A DNA stretch of 64,000 bases from Actinomadura pelletieri DSM 43383 (GTDB lineage: Bacteria > Actinomycetota > Actinomycetes > Streptosporangiales > Streptosporangiaceae), in assembly GCF_003634705.1 (NCBI RefSeq), contig NZ_RBWU01000007.1, positions 310,001-374,000 on the forward strand. The letters are read 5' to 3'. The notes below the pieces were generated by a model, which saw only the letters and a program-made list of their open reading frames with translations, had not been told where the DNA came from and ran no database searches. A program made the position numbers and the translations under genes. Each line of letters opens with the position of its first letter. Within the stretch, counting starts at the first letter, position 1. Shown piece by piece: positions 27,514 through 35,633 of the stretch.

Positions 27514-28414
27514 AAAATACGCCGGTGTCCGCAGGTCTGGCCTCGTGGGCGCTCCGCACGTCCGGTCCGGTGACCAGGCGGCAGACCATCGTCGCGAGCA
27601 GCAGCACGGCGGGCAGCGCGAGCGGGACCGCGGTGAGCGGCGCGATCGTGGCGACCCGCAGCGCCGTCCCGCCGCACAGGCCCGCGACGCCGAGACCGTC
27701 GCCCTGACGGCCCGCCGGCACCGCCACCGCGATGATCGCGGCGGCGACGGACAGGCCCGCGGCCGGCAACGCGAGGATCCGGCGGCGGACGAAGAAGCCC
27801 AGCCCGACGCCCGCCGCGCCGAGCACCGGCAGGGCCATCGCCGCGAGCCAGCGGACCGGCCGGGGCCGCAACTCGACGCGTACCACCGGCGGCGGCGCGT
27901 CGGCGCGCAACCGCCACGCCAGGGGCCCGGACGACCCCGTGTCCGCCTGCCCCGTGTCCGCCTGCCCCGTGTTCGCATGCCCCGTGTTCGCGCGCACCGT
28001 GGCCGGTACGGACGGCAGCCGCAATCTCATGGTCGTGTCACGGAAGCCCCGCGCGGCGAGCACCCGGACGGCGGCGGCCGTGTCGATCCGCAGCGACGGC
28101 GCGGGTCCCGTCCGGTAGGCGCGGCGGATCTCGACCCGGGCGAACGGCAGACCGCGATCCCGCTCGGTACGGGCACGGGCCGCCCACGCCCCGGGGAACG
28201 TCGCCGCGGCCACCCGCCGGGCCAGGGCACGCACGTCGGCGTCCGAACGCAGCCGCCCCGCCGCGTGCAGGTCCAGCAGGGCGTTCCCGTCCGGCAGTAT
28301 GACGACACGGAACCACGCCCGCTGCGGCGGCGCGGGACCGCCGCCCGCGCACCCGGCGAGCACGGCGACGGCGAGCACGGCCGCGGCGAACGCGGCGAGC
28401 CGCCGAACCGACAC
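27509..28414 (-). CDS. lipoprotein with C-terminal membrane helices
   Basis: Unrecognised 301-residue protein. The N terminus is a lipoprotein signal (RRLAAFAAAVLAVAVLAGC, lipobox LAGC). A soluble domain of about 150 residues follows, then a short 5-residue repeat tract, then at least three hydrophobic segments (MALPVLGAAGVGLGFFV, LPAAGLSVAAAIIAVAV, PLALPAVLLLATMVCRLV). GTG 28414 is preceded by GGAGG six bases upstream; the frame upstream to 28687 is unlike a protein start. The lipid anchor plus membrane helices suggests the domain is held outside the membrane. Function unknown. Confidence 0.75.
   Translation of the reverse strand: MSVRRLAAFAAAVLAVAVLAGCAGGGPAPPQRAWFRVVILPDGNALLDLHAAGRLRSDADVRALARRVAAATFPGAWAARARTERDRGLPFARVEIRRAYRTGPAPSLRIDTAAAVRVLAARGFRDTTMRLRLPSVPATVRANTGHANTGQADTGQADTGSSGPLAWRLRADAPPPVVRVELRPRPVRWLAAMALPVLGAAGVGLGFFVRRRILALPAAGLSVAAAIIAVAVPAGRQGDGLGVAGLCGGTALRVATIAPLTAVPLALPAVLLLATMVCRLVTGPDVRSAHEARPADTGVFW
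27936..27995. repeat. four 15-bp tandem repeats inside the lipoprotein gene
   Basis: Units at 27936, 27951, 27966 and 27981 read CCCGTGTCCGCCTGC with a few substitutions in the last two. In frame on the minus strand they encode repeats like NTGHA, NTGQA and DTGQA. A linker that grows in 5-residue steps is typical of slipped-strand expansion. Confidence 0.85.
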
Positions 28415-28716
28415 GGGAGCCTCCGGGGGTGGGCACTGGTCGAACCAGCATGGCCGATTCAGGTCGCACCGGCGTCTCGTTCCGGTGACGGTGGATTCGC
28501 CGGGCGCCCCTCGACGAGGCCGGACGACCACCCCTGAAACGCTGACCGACCTGGTCAAACACCGTCGCCGGCGGCGTTGGACGTCATGGACATCCATACC
28601 GCGGGCCGGGCACGGCCGTTGGGGGCGAGAGGTTGACCGTTTCAGTGGCCGGGGCAGAAAGTTGCTTCTGTGGTCGACGAGGATCACCCAATGCCCCCGA
28701 AGTAGAGGTTCACCAA

Positions 28717-29376
28717 ATGGTCGATGTCATCGGCGCCGGATTCGGACGCACGGGAACCATGTCGCTCAAACTCGCCTTGGAGCAGTTGGGGTTCGGCCCC
28801 TGTTACCACATGGCCGAGTTGACCGAGCATCCCGAGCAGATCCCGGTATGGCGTGACGCCGCGCGCGGGAAGAAGCCCGACTGGCGCCGCTTGTTCGCCG
28901 ACTACCGATCCGCCGTCGACTGGCCCGCGTCCAGATTCTGGGACGAACTCGCCGACGTCTTCCCGTCCGCGAAGGTGATCCTGACCGTCCGGGACCCGCA
29001 GCGCTGGTACGACAGCACCGCGTCGACCATCCACCGCGTCGCCATGGCCTACTCGGAATCCGACGAGGACGGCGGGCTGATCGCCGACATCCAGAAGGTC
29101 GCCACGGACGTCATCTGGGACGGTGTGTTCGACGGGCGCTTCGCCGATCGCGACCACGCCCTCAACGTCTTCACCGAGCACACCGAGACCGTCCGCCGGA
29201 CGATCGCGCCCGAACGGCTGCTGGTGTTCCAGGTCAGCGACGGCTGGGAACCGCTGTGCGAATTCCTCGGCGTTCCGGTCCCGGACGAACCGTTCCCGCG
29301 CAGGAACGACCGGGAGGCGTTCGCCGAATGGGTGGAGGAGTTGTCGACACGCGCGGGACACCAGGGGGAAGGGTGA
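28717..29376 (+). CDS. sulfotransferase family protein
   Basis: A 219-residue P-loop protein of the sulfotransferase superfamily that should bind PAPS. The 5'-phosphosulfate loop is GAGFGRTGTMSLKLAL at the N terminus and the 3'-phosphate site is VILTVRDPQRWYDST. The rest is helical with FWDELADVFPSAK before the second motif. The substrate cannot be read. ATG 28717 is chosen because the fold starts at once (MVDVIGAGFGRTGT) and GTAGAGG lies upstream; a longer frame to 28633 is poor. It diverges from the lipoprotein gene across about 300 bases. The cysH locus two genes away gives a loose link to sulfur metabolism. Confidence 0.85.
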   Translation: MVDVIGAGFGRTGTMSLKLALEQLGFGPCYHMAELTEHPEQIPVWRDAARGKKPDWRRLFADYRSAVDWPASRFWDELADVFPSAKVILTVRDPQRWYDSTASTIHRVAMAYSESDEDGGLIADIQKVATDVIWDGVFDGRFADRDHALNVFTEHTETVRRTIAPERLLVFQVSDGWEPLCEFLGVPVPDEPFPRRNDREAFAEWVEELSTRAGHQGEG

Positions 29377-29577
29377 CGCGGTGTGGTTAGCCGGAAAGGT
29401 CGCGAAAGGCGCGGAACCGCAGCCGAATGATCGGTGTATGACGTCCTCGACCCGGCTCTCGACACGGCTCTCGACACCGCGCTCGACCTGGGGCGAGGTC
29501 CATCCTCCTGAAGTGGTGGGACGATCTCGTTCGCGCGGCGGATTGCCCACCGTCACCGGGGGCATACCGTCGAAGCC

Positions 29578-30324
29578 ATGAGTCAGTCCAGTCCACAGCC
29601 GGAGCGGTCCTCCCCGCACCGCCCGCAGGACCGGCGGCAGGAACTGCATCCCGACCGGCCCGTCGCCGAACCCACCGAGGTCACGGCGGCGTCCGACACG
29701 GCAGGCGCGCCCGACGCCGTCCGCGCACCCGACCGGGTGCGCGCGTCCGACGCCGAGCGGGAGGCCGTCGTGGAGCGGTTGCGGATCGCCTCCGTCGAGG
29801 GACGGCTCACCTTCGAGGAACTGACCGAGCGCACCGAGGCCGCCTACGCGGCCGTCACCCGCGGCGATCTCGACGCCATCACCGCCGACCTGCCCGGCAT
29901 GGGCGCCCCCGGCGCCGAGCCCGCGCCGCTCCAGGTGAAGCGCCGGTTCAGCGCCGTCATGGGCGACTGCAAGGAGCGCATCGTCGGCCGTATCGACGGC
30001 CCGCTGGAGGCCGTGTCGGTGATGGGCGACGTCGAACTCGACCTGCGCGGCGCCCAGGTCCCGAGCGGCGAGGTCACCGTGACCGCCACCGCCGTGATGG
30101 GAGACGTCAAGATCATCGTCCCGGACGGCGTCCGTGTCGAGGTGACCGGTCACAACTTTCTGGGCGACCGCAGGATCGCGGTCCGGGAGCCCCATCCCGG
30201 GGCGCGTGTCCCCGTGGTCCGGGTCAACGCGACCGTCGTGATGGGCGACGTCAAGATCGTCGATGACGAGCACCATGCGCCGCTGCGCCGCGCGATCGCC
30301 GACCGGTGGCGCGACCGCACGTGA
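29578..30324 (+). CDS. DUF1707 and LiaF-like domain protein
   Basis: A 248-residue cytosolic protein. A disordered N-terminal 50 residues precede the DUF1707 motif (RASDAEREAVVERLRIASVEGRLTFEELTERTEAAYAA), a helical SHOCT-like element common in actinobacteria. The C-terminal half is a beta-solenoid of the LiaF/cell-wall-active type, with three repeats of the motif VMGDxK/VxL (SAVMGDCK, SVMGDVEL, AVMGDVKI, VVMGDVKI). The role is unknown; LiaF-type domains in Firmicutes sense envelope stress, but extension to this protein is inference. It lies 200 bases after the sulfotransferase gene; the gap contains 12-base repeats (CTCGACACGG-like) and no gene. Confidence 0.82.
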   Translation: MSQSSPQPERSSPHRPQDRRQELHPDRPVAEPTEVTAASDTAGAPDAVRAPDRVRASDAEREAVVERLRIASVEGRLTFEELTERTEAAYAAVTRGDLDAITADLPGMGAPGAEPAPLQVKRRFSAVMGDCKERIVGRIDGPLEAVSVMGDVELDLRGAQVPSGEVTVTATAVMGDVKIIVPDGVRVEVTGHNFLGDRRIAVREPHPGARVPVVRVNATVVMGDVKIVDDEHHAPLRRAIADRWRDRT

Positions 30325-30387
30325 TCCGCGACCGCACGTGACCCGCATCCGACCCGTACCCGACCGCCCACGGCGGCCGGGTACGGG

Positions 30388-31134
30388 TCAGACCGCGGTG
30401 GCCGCGCGGGCCGTCTCCAGCGCCTCGTCGTAGCGGTGCACGACCAGTTCGGCGACCTCCGGGGCCGCGCCGAGGACCGGTGAGACCACGGCGGCGCCCG
30501 CGGCGAGCGTCTCCGCCCTGACCTTGTCGGCGAAGTGACCCGGTGCCAGGAAGTACGACGCCACCGCCACGCGGCGGGCGCCCGCGTCGAGCAGGGCCGT
30601 CACCGCCTCCGCCGGGGTGGGCCGGGCCGCCGACGCGTACGCCGCGACCACGTCCGACCAGCCGCGGGACCGCCACCGCCGGGCGAGGCCCGCGATGGTG
30701 GCGTTGGCGGACGCGTCGCTGGACCCGGCCGAGACGAGGACGACGGCCGTGTCCGGGTCGCCCGGCGCGACACCGGCCTCGGCGAGGCGGCGCTCCAGGG
30801 CGGCCGTCAGCAGCGGATGCGGTCCGAGCGTCCCGGCCGTGCGGAGCCCGAGCCGGGGATGCCGTCCCCGCACCCGGTTCAGCACGCCCGGAATGTCGGT
30901 CTTGCTGTGGTAGGCGGCCGTGAGCAGCAGCGGCAGCACCACCGCCTCGTCCGCGCCGGCGCGGGCCAGCCCGTCCAGGACGCGGCCGGGCGTGGGCGCG
31001 GCGTGGTCGAGGAACGAGGCGTGCACGGGCACGTCCGGCCGCCGGGCCCGGACGGCGTCCAGCAGGGCGGCGACGGTGGCGGCGGCGCGCGGGTCGCGGC
31101 TCCCGTGCGCCACCGCCACCATCGGCCGGCTCAC
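30388..31134 (-). CDS. CbiX-like sirohydrochlorin chelatase
   Basis: Inserts iron (or cobalt) into sirohydrochlorin to make sirohaem, the cofactor of the sulfite reductase encoded three genes upstream. The protein has two halves of similar design: VAVAHGSRDPRAAATV and VLVSAGSSDASANATI, each with the chelatase His/Ser motif region, then VLPLLLTAAYHSKTDIP and VASYFLAPGHFADKV with metal-binding His. Length is 248 residues. GTG 31134 overlaps the cysH stop as GTGA, so translation is coupled. It is the last gene of the sulfite-reduction operon. Confidence 0.9.
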   Translation of the reverse strand: MSRPMVAVAHGSRDPRAAATVAALLDAVRARRPDVPVHASFLDHAAPTPGRVLDGLARAGADEAVVLPLLLTAAYHSKTDIPGVLNRVRGRHPRLGLRTAGTLGPHPLLTAALERRLAEAGVAPGDPDTAVVLVSAGSSDASANATIAGLARRWRSRGWSDVVAAYASAARPTPAEAVTALLDAGARRVAVASYFLAPGHFADKVRAETLAAGAAVVSPVLGAAPEVAELVVHRYDEALETARAATAV

Positions 31135-31841
31135 AGGTGGATACCGCACTCGGTCTTGCCCAGCCCGGCCCAGCGGCCGCTGCGCGGGTCCTCGCCGGGC
31201 GCGACCGGACGGGTGCACGGCGCGCAACCGATCGACGGGTAGCCGTCGTAGTGCAGCGGGTTCACCAGAACCCCGTTGTCCTCGATGTAGTTGTCCATGT
31301 CCTCCTGGGACCAGCCCAGGATCGGGTTGACCTTGACCATGCCGCGCTTGCGGTCCCACTCGACGACCTTCCGGTCGCGGCGGCTGGCGGTCTCGTCCCG
31401 GCGGATGCCGCTGAACCACGCCATGTAGCCCTCCAGCGCCCGGCCGAGCGGCTCCACCTTGCGCAGGTGGCAGCACAGGTCGGGGTTGCGGCCGAACAGG
31501 CGGGGGCCGAGCGCGGCCTCCTGCTCCTCGACCGTGCGGGACGGGGTGACGTTGATGACGTTCACCGGGTAGACGGCCTCGACGGCGTCGCGGGTTCCGA
31601 TCGTCTCGGCGAAGTGGTAGCCGGTGTCGACGAACAGCACGTCGATGCCCGGCTTCACCTTCGACACCAGATGGATCAGCGCCGCGTCCGACATGGAGGA
31701 GGTGAGGCAGATGCGGTCGCCGAACGTGGCGACGGCCCACCGGATGATCTCCAACGTGGGCGCGCCCTCCAGCGCGGCCGCCGCGGATTCGACGATGTCC
31801 TCCAGGTCCAGGGTAGGTCTGTCGGTCTCCAGAAGAGTCAC
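31131..31841 (-). CDS. cysH: APS reductase (phosphoadenylyl/adenylyl-sulfate reductase)
   Basis: Reduces adenylyl sulfate to sulfite with thioredoxin. The 236-residue protein has the iron-sulfur cysteines expected of the APS-type enzyme: CC in DLCCHLRKVEP and CxxC in SIGCAPCTRPV. The catalytic C-terminal motif is TECGIHL. The P-loop-like SSMSDAALIHL, the segment DVLFVDTGYHFAET and KVNPILGWSQEDMDNY complete the fold. GTG 31841 has AGGAGA eight bases upstream and overlaps the small zinc-ribbon gene as GTGA; a further frame to 31928 is a shadow. It is co-transcribed with sulfite reductase and the chelatase. Confidence 0.95.
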   Translation of the reverse strand: MTLLETDRPTLDLEDIVESAAAALEGAPTLEIIRWAVATFGDRICLTSSMSDAALIHLVSKVKPGIDVLFVDTGYHFAETIGTRDAVEAVYPVNVINVTPSRTVEEQEAALGPRLFGRNPDLCCHLRKVEPLGRALEGYMAWFSGIRRDETASRRDRKVVEWDRKRGMVKVNPILGWSQEDMDNYIEDNGVLVNPLHYDGYPSIGCAPCTRPVAPGEDPRSGRWAGLGKTECGIHL

Positions 31842-32005
31842 CGAGGGATCTCCTTGCTCGCGGTGCGGGGAGCTCCGACACCGAGGAATTTCAGCGTGAA
31901 GGATCGAAGGCAGTCGGGGCAGAACCACGAGCCGTGTTCCGCACGGGGTTCGAGGTTCTCCTCGCCGCAGTAGGGGCAGTAGAACGGCGCCATGCGCTCA
32001 CTCAT
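31838..32005 (-). CDS. 55-residue zinc-ribbon protein between sulfite and APS reductase genes
   Basis: A short gene with two zinc knuckles: MAPFYCPYCGEENLEP and SWFCPDCLRSF, 16 residues apart, ending in TASKEIPR. ATG 32005 lies 12 bases after the sulfite reductase stop, and its own stop overlaps the cysH start as GTGA, so all four genes are coupled. Streptomyces has, as I recall, a similar tiny hypothetical gene at this place between sir and cysH. A role in iron-sulfur or sirohaem delivery, or as a regulator, is inference. It is too short for common gene finders. Confidence 0.82.
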   Translation of the reverse strand: MSERMAPFYCPYCGEENLEPRAEHGSWFCPDCLRSFTLKFLGVGAPRTASKEIPR

Positions 32006-32017
32006 GCCCGCGTCCGC

Positions 32018-33685
32018 TCACTTGAGGTCCGCCTCGTCGGCGCGGTGCACCCAGGCGGCGAACGTCTCGCCGTCGGTGCGCTGCTCGTCGAACTTGCGGA
32101 CGACCCGCTCCACGTAGTCGGTGAGCCCCGCCGACGTGGTCTTCAGCCCGCGGACCTTCTTGCCGAACGACGCGCCGAGCTGTCCGCCGAGGTGGATCTG
32201 GAAGCCCTCGACCTGGTCGCCGTTCTCGTCCACGACGAGCTGGCCCTTCAGGCCGATGTCGGCGACCTGGATGCGGGCGCACGCGTTGGGGCAGCCGTTG
32301 ACGTTGATGGTGAGCGGCTGGTCGAAGTCGGGGAGCCGCTTCTCCAGCTCGTCGATCAGGTCCATGGACCGCTGCTTGGTGTCGACGATCGCGAGCTTGC
32401 AGTACTCGATGCCGGTGCACGCCATCGTGTGGCGGCGGAACGTCGACGGACGGACCTGCAGGTCGTGCTTCGCCAGTTCCGCGGCGAGCTCCTCGGTGTT
32501 CTCCTCGGGGACGTCCAGGATGACCATCTTCTGCTCGTTCGTCGTCCGGACCCGTCCGGTGCCGTAGCGCTCGGCCAGGTCGCCGATGACGCCCAGCAGC
32601 TCGCCGTTCACGCGGCCGACGCGCGGCGCGAACCCGACGTAGAAGTTGCCGTCCTGCTGCGGGTGGATCCCGACGTGGTCGCGGCGGGGGAGCGGCGCGG
32701 CGGGCTCGGGGCCGTCCGGCAGCGCGTAGCCGAGGTACTCCTTCTCCAGCACCTCGCGGAACTTCGCCGCGCCCCAGTCCTTCATCAGGAACTTCAGCCG
32801 GGCGCGGCTGCGCAGCCGCCGGTACCCGTAGTCGCGGAAGATCGAGGTGACGCCGTGCCACACCTCGGTGGCCTGCTCCGGCTTGACGAACACGCCGAGG
32901 CTCTGCGCGAACATCGGGTTGGTGGACAGCCCGCCGCCGACGAACAGCGCGTACCCGGTCTCACCGGCCTCGTTCACGACCCCGACGAACGCGATGTCGT
33001 TGATCTCGTGGACGGTGCAGTGCGCCGTGCAGCCCGACATCGCCGTCTTGAACTTGCGCGGCAGGTTGGAGAACTCGGGGGAACCGATGTACCTGTCGTG
33101 GATGTCGCGCAGCTGCGGCGTCGCGTCGATGACCTCGTCGGCCGCGATGCCGGCGAGGGGACAGCCGATGATGACGCGGGGGACGTCGCCGCACGCCTCC
33201 ATCGTGTGCAGCCCGACCGCTTCGAGGGCCTCCCAGATCGCGGGGACGTCCTCGATCCGCACCCAGTGCAGCTGGACGTTCTGCCGGTCGGTGATGTCGG
33301 CGGTGCCGCGCGCGTACCGGGTGGAGATGTCGGCGATCGTGCGGAGCTGCGGGCCGCTCAGCTGCCCGCCGTCGATCCGCACCCGCATCATGAAGTAGCG
33401 GTCCTCGAGGTCCTCGTCCTCGAGCGCGCCGGTCTTGCCGCCGTCGATGCCGGGGCGGCGCTGCGTGTACAGGCCCATCCAGCGGAACCGGCCGCGCAGG
33501 TCGGCCGGGTCGATGGAGTCGAACCCGGTCTTGGAGTAGATCTCGATGATGCGGCGCCGGACGTTCAGACCGTCGTCGTTCTTCTTGTTCTCTTCGTTCT
33601 TGTTGAGAGGTTCGTGATAGCCGAGGGCCCACTGGCCCTCGGCCTTCTTGCGCTTGATCGCGGGTGGCACGGCGCGCGTCCTCAT
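32018..33685 (-). CDS. sir: ferredoxin-dependent sulfite reductase
   Basis: Reduces sulfite to sulfide with six electrons from ferredoxin, using sirohaem and a [4Fe-4S] cluster. The 555 residues contain two repeats of the sulfite/nitrite reductase fold. The cluster cysteines are in ACTGIEYCKLA and NGCPNACARIQVADIGLKG; sirohaem-binding Arg/Lys are in TDRQNVQLHWVRIED and NLPRKFKTAMSGCTAHC. A short N-terminal Lys/Asn/Glu-rich stretch (NKNEENKKNDD) is unusual for this GC-rich genome. ATG 33685 is chosen; GTG 33712 would add nine residues. Neither has a clear ribosome site. A likely leader peptide gene precedes it, so expression is probably attenuated by cysteine supply. Confidence 0.92.
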   Translation of the reverse strand: MRTRAVPPAIKRKKAEGQWALGYHEPLNKNEENKKNDDGLNVRRRIIEIYSKTGFDSIDPADLRGRFRWMGLYTQRRPGIDGGKTGALEDEDLEDRYFMMRVRIDGGQLSGPQLRTIADISTRYARGTADITDRQNVQLHWVRIEDVPAIWEALEAVGLHTMEACGDVPRVIIGCPLAGIAADEVIDATPQLRDIHDRYIGSPEFSNLPRKFKTAMSGCTAHCTVHEINDIAFVGVVNEAGETGYALFVGGGLSTNPMFAQSLGVFVKPEQATEVWHGVTSIFRDYGYRRLRSRARLKFLMKDWGAAKFREVLEKEYLGYALPDGPEPAAPLPRRDHVGIHPQQDGNFYVGFAPRVGRVNGELLGVIGDLAERYGTGRVRTTNEQKMVILDVPEENTEELAAELAKHDLQVRPSTFRRHTMACTGIEYCKLAIVDTKQRSMDLIDELEKRLPDFDQPLTINVNGCPNACARIQVADIGLKGQLVVDENGDQVEGFQIHLGGQLGASFGKKVRGLKTTSAGLTDYVERVVRKFDEQRTDGETFAAWVHRADEADLK

Positions 33686-33809
33686 CTGTGATGTGAGGGA
33701 CGCGTAGCGCACCGGCAGTCAGGAGCGGCCGGCTCGGCACTGAGCTGGGTGAGTCAACGATGACGCCGATGCACCACGCGCCCGGCTGAGCAGGGGCGTG
33801 GTCGGAGCG

Positions 33810-33887
33810 TCACCGACAGATCGCGCTGCGGACGCGGAGAAAGTCGACGTGCCGGCGCTTGGCCAGCAACGGGTCCGCGGCAGTCAT
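33810..33887 (-). CDS. putative Cys leader peptide upstream of the sulfite reductase operon
   Basis: A 25-codon reading frame from ATG 33887 with the plan of known actinobacterial leader peptides: a basic middle (AKRRHVDFLRVRSA) and a Cys next to the end (ICR then stop). NCBI annotates similar short ORFs before sulfur genes as 'putative leader peptide'. It lies 122 bases before the sulfite reductase start, on the same strand. Ribosome stalling at the Cys codon could then control the downstream structure, although I could only find a weak hairpin between. Confidence 0.7.
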   Translation of the reverse strand: MTAADPLLAKRRHVDFLRVRSAICR

Positions 33888-33955
33888 ACCTGAACTGTGA
33901 CATGCCGTCTTGCGGACTGTCCAGTTACGTCCCCCATACGGACGGGTGAGATGTG

Positions 33956-34144
33956 TCATCCTTGCCGTCTCCAATTCACCGGCGGCTCGGCCTCGTCGCC
34001 CGCGGGACCGGTGGTGGGGTCGCTCCCGGACGGCCGCGGTTCGCGTGTCGCCGTTCCGGGATGGTGCTGGCAGTCGCACCAGGACCCGCCGCGGCACTCC
34101 TCGTGGCGGCGCTCTCGGCACGACTGGCATATCACGCCTTCCAT
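33956..34144 (-). CDS. small Cys-rich WCDCQH protein
   Basis: A 62-residue protein starting MEGVICQSCRERRHEECRGG, with a second Cys/His cluster SWCDCQHHPG; the C-terminal half is Pro/Gly-rich and probably disordered. The CxxC...HxxC...CxCxH pattern looks like a small zinc site and recurs in many actinobacterial small proteins, from memory. ATG 34144 is chosen since the motif follows at once; a longer frame reaches 34198. Function unknown. It lies just upstream of the leader peptide on the same strand, but promoters between them are possible. Confidence 0.65.
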   Translation of the reverse strand: MEGVICQSCRERRHEECRGGSWCDCQHHPGTATREPRPSGSDPTTGPAGDEAEPPVNWRRQG

Positions 34145-34463
34145 TGTCACCGATGGACGCCGATGCCTCGTCCCTGCCTCGTCCGTGCCTCGTCCCACAC
34201 CTCCGCCCTCGTCCGGTACGTCCGGAGACGATCATGGTCGGGTGGACGTTCCGCTCCGTCAAAGCGGGTATGGCGGAAGTGATGCGCGGGGAACGCGGGG
34301 GAAACCTGCGAGATGATCGGGCGGGGGAGGCGGTCGTAACGCGACGCGCGGAGCGGATCACCACGATGGGCGGTGGAGCGAACCGGAAGGTGAGCCCCCG
34401 GCGAGAGGTTCGGATGGGCGATGCGGCATGTTCCGGGGGCGTAACGCTCTACGGTGGGGCGGT
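34145..34463. other. gene-free region between a small Cys-rich gene and yihY
   Basis: About 319 bases without a convincing gene. Open frames on both strands shadow each other and lack family features. It must contain the promoter of the rightward YihY-type gene and of the leftward small gene. I see no inverted repeat or terminator. Confidence 0.4.
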
Positions 34464-35594
34464 GTGACCACCGTCTCCGACGCCGCGGGCGTCTCCCCGG
34501 CCGGGGACCCCCGACCCGAGGGCGACCCCGGCGGCCCCGCCCCGGGCTCCGGTCCCGACGACCGGGAGCCCGGACGCGACCTGGCCGGTCGTGCCCGCGC
34601 GACGGTCGAGACATGGGGTCGGGTCGGCTGGACCCTGGTCAAGGACACGGCGGTCGGCGCGTTCCGGTACCGGGTGACGGGACTGGCCGCCGAGGCCGCG
34701 TTCTTCGCGTTGCTGTCGCTGCCGCCGCTGGTCCTCGGGCTGATCGGCACGATGGGGCACCTGCGCGGCGCGATCGGGCCGGGCACCGTCGCCGAGATCC
34801 GCGCGTGGGCGATCGAGCATTCCCAGCAGGTCCTCACCAGGGATGCGGTGGACAACACCGTCGCCCCGCTGATCGACGACGTGATCAAGGGCGGCAGCCC
34901 CGACATCGTGTCGCTCAGCTTCCTGCTCTCGCTGTGGGCGGGTTCGCGTGCCACCAACGTCTATGTGGACACCATCACCATCGCCTACGGGCTGTCCGGG
35001 ATCCGCGGCGTGATCCGCACCCGGCTGCGCGCGTTCTTGCTCTACCTCATCGGCCTGCTGCTCCTGCTGGTCGTCGTCCCGCTGCTGGTGGCCGGGCCCA
35101 CGCTGGTGCGCAAGGCGTTGCCGGAGAGCGCCGAGGCCGTCCAGTTGCTGTACTGGCCGGTCGTGGTGACCCTGTCGATCGTCTTTCTGGCGACCCTCTA
35201 CCACGTGAGCGTCCCGGTGCGGACGGCGTGGTCGCGGGCCGTGCCGGGCGCGGCGGTGGCGCTGCTGATCTGGATCGTCGGCAGCATCACGCTGCGGATC
35301 TACCTGACCGGGTCGCTGAGCGGCGTGTCGGTGTACGGGTCGCTGGCCGCGGCGATCGCCCTGCTCGCCTGGCTGTACGTCGCGGCGCTGGCGGTGCTGA
35401 TCGGGGCGACGCTGAACGCCGAGATCGACCGGCGGTGGCCGAGCGAGATCACCGCCCGTGCGCGGGCCGAACTCGCGGCGGAGGACGAGCGACCGCAGCA
35501 CGGCGAGGACGACGGGCCGGACGTTCGACCCGACGGCCGGGCCGAGGGCGAGGCGGAGTCCGGGGGGCCGGGAGGTAAAAACAGCGCCGGTTGA
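34464..35594 (+). CDS. YihY/BrkB-family inner membrane protein
   Basis: A 376-residue multi-span membrane protein of the YihY (formerly 'RNase BN') family; the role is unknown. The N-terminal 50 residues are disordered and Pro/Asp-rich. At least six hydrophobic segments follow, including AAFFALLSLPPLVLGLIGTM, FLLYLIGLLLLLVVVPLLVA, VVVTLSIVFLATLY and SLAAAIALLAWLYVAALAVL; the family's YGSLAAAIALLAWLY loop and the terminal GATLNAEIDRRWP are clear. The C-terminal 40 residues are acidic. GTG 34464 is used; a longer frame starts at 34428. It is probably on its own transcript, 39 bases before the phosphotriesterase-like gene. Confidence 0.85.
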   Translation: MTTVSDAAGVSPAGDPRPEGDPGGPAPGSGPDDREPGRDLAGRARATVETWGRVGWTLVKDTAVGAFRYRVTGLAAEAAFFALLSLPPLVLGLIGTMGHLRGAIGPGTVAEIRAWAIEHSQQVLTRDAVDNTVAPLIDDVIKGGSPDIVSLSFLLSLWAGSRATNVYVDTITIAYGLSGIRGVIRTRLRAFLLYLIGLLLLLVVVPLLVAGPTLVRKALPESAEAVQLLYWPVVVTLSIVFLATLYHVSVPVRTAWSRAVPGAAVALLIWIVGSITLRIYLTGSLSGVSVYGSLAAAIALLAWLYVAALAVLIGATLNAEIDRRWPSEITARARAELAAEDERPQHGEDDGPDVRPDGRAEGEAESGGPGGKNSAG

Positions 35595-35633
35595 GGGCCT
35601 GAAAAGGCGAAACATGTCGTAACCTCGCCTGAC

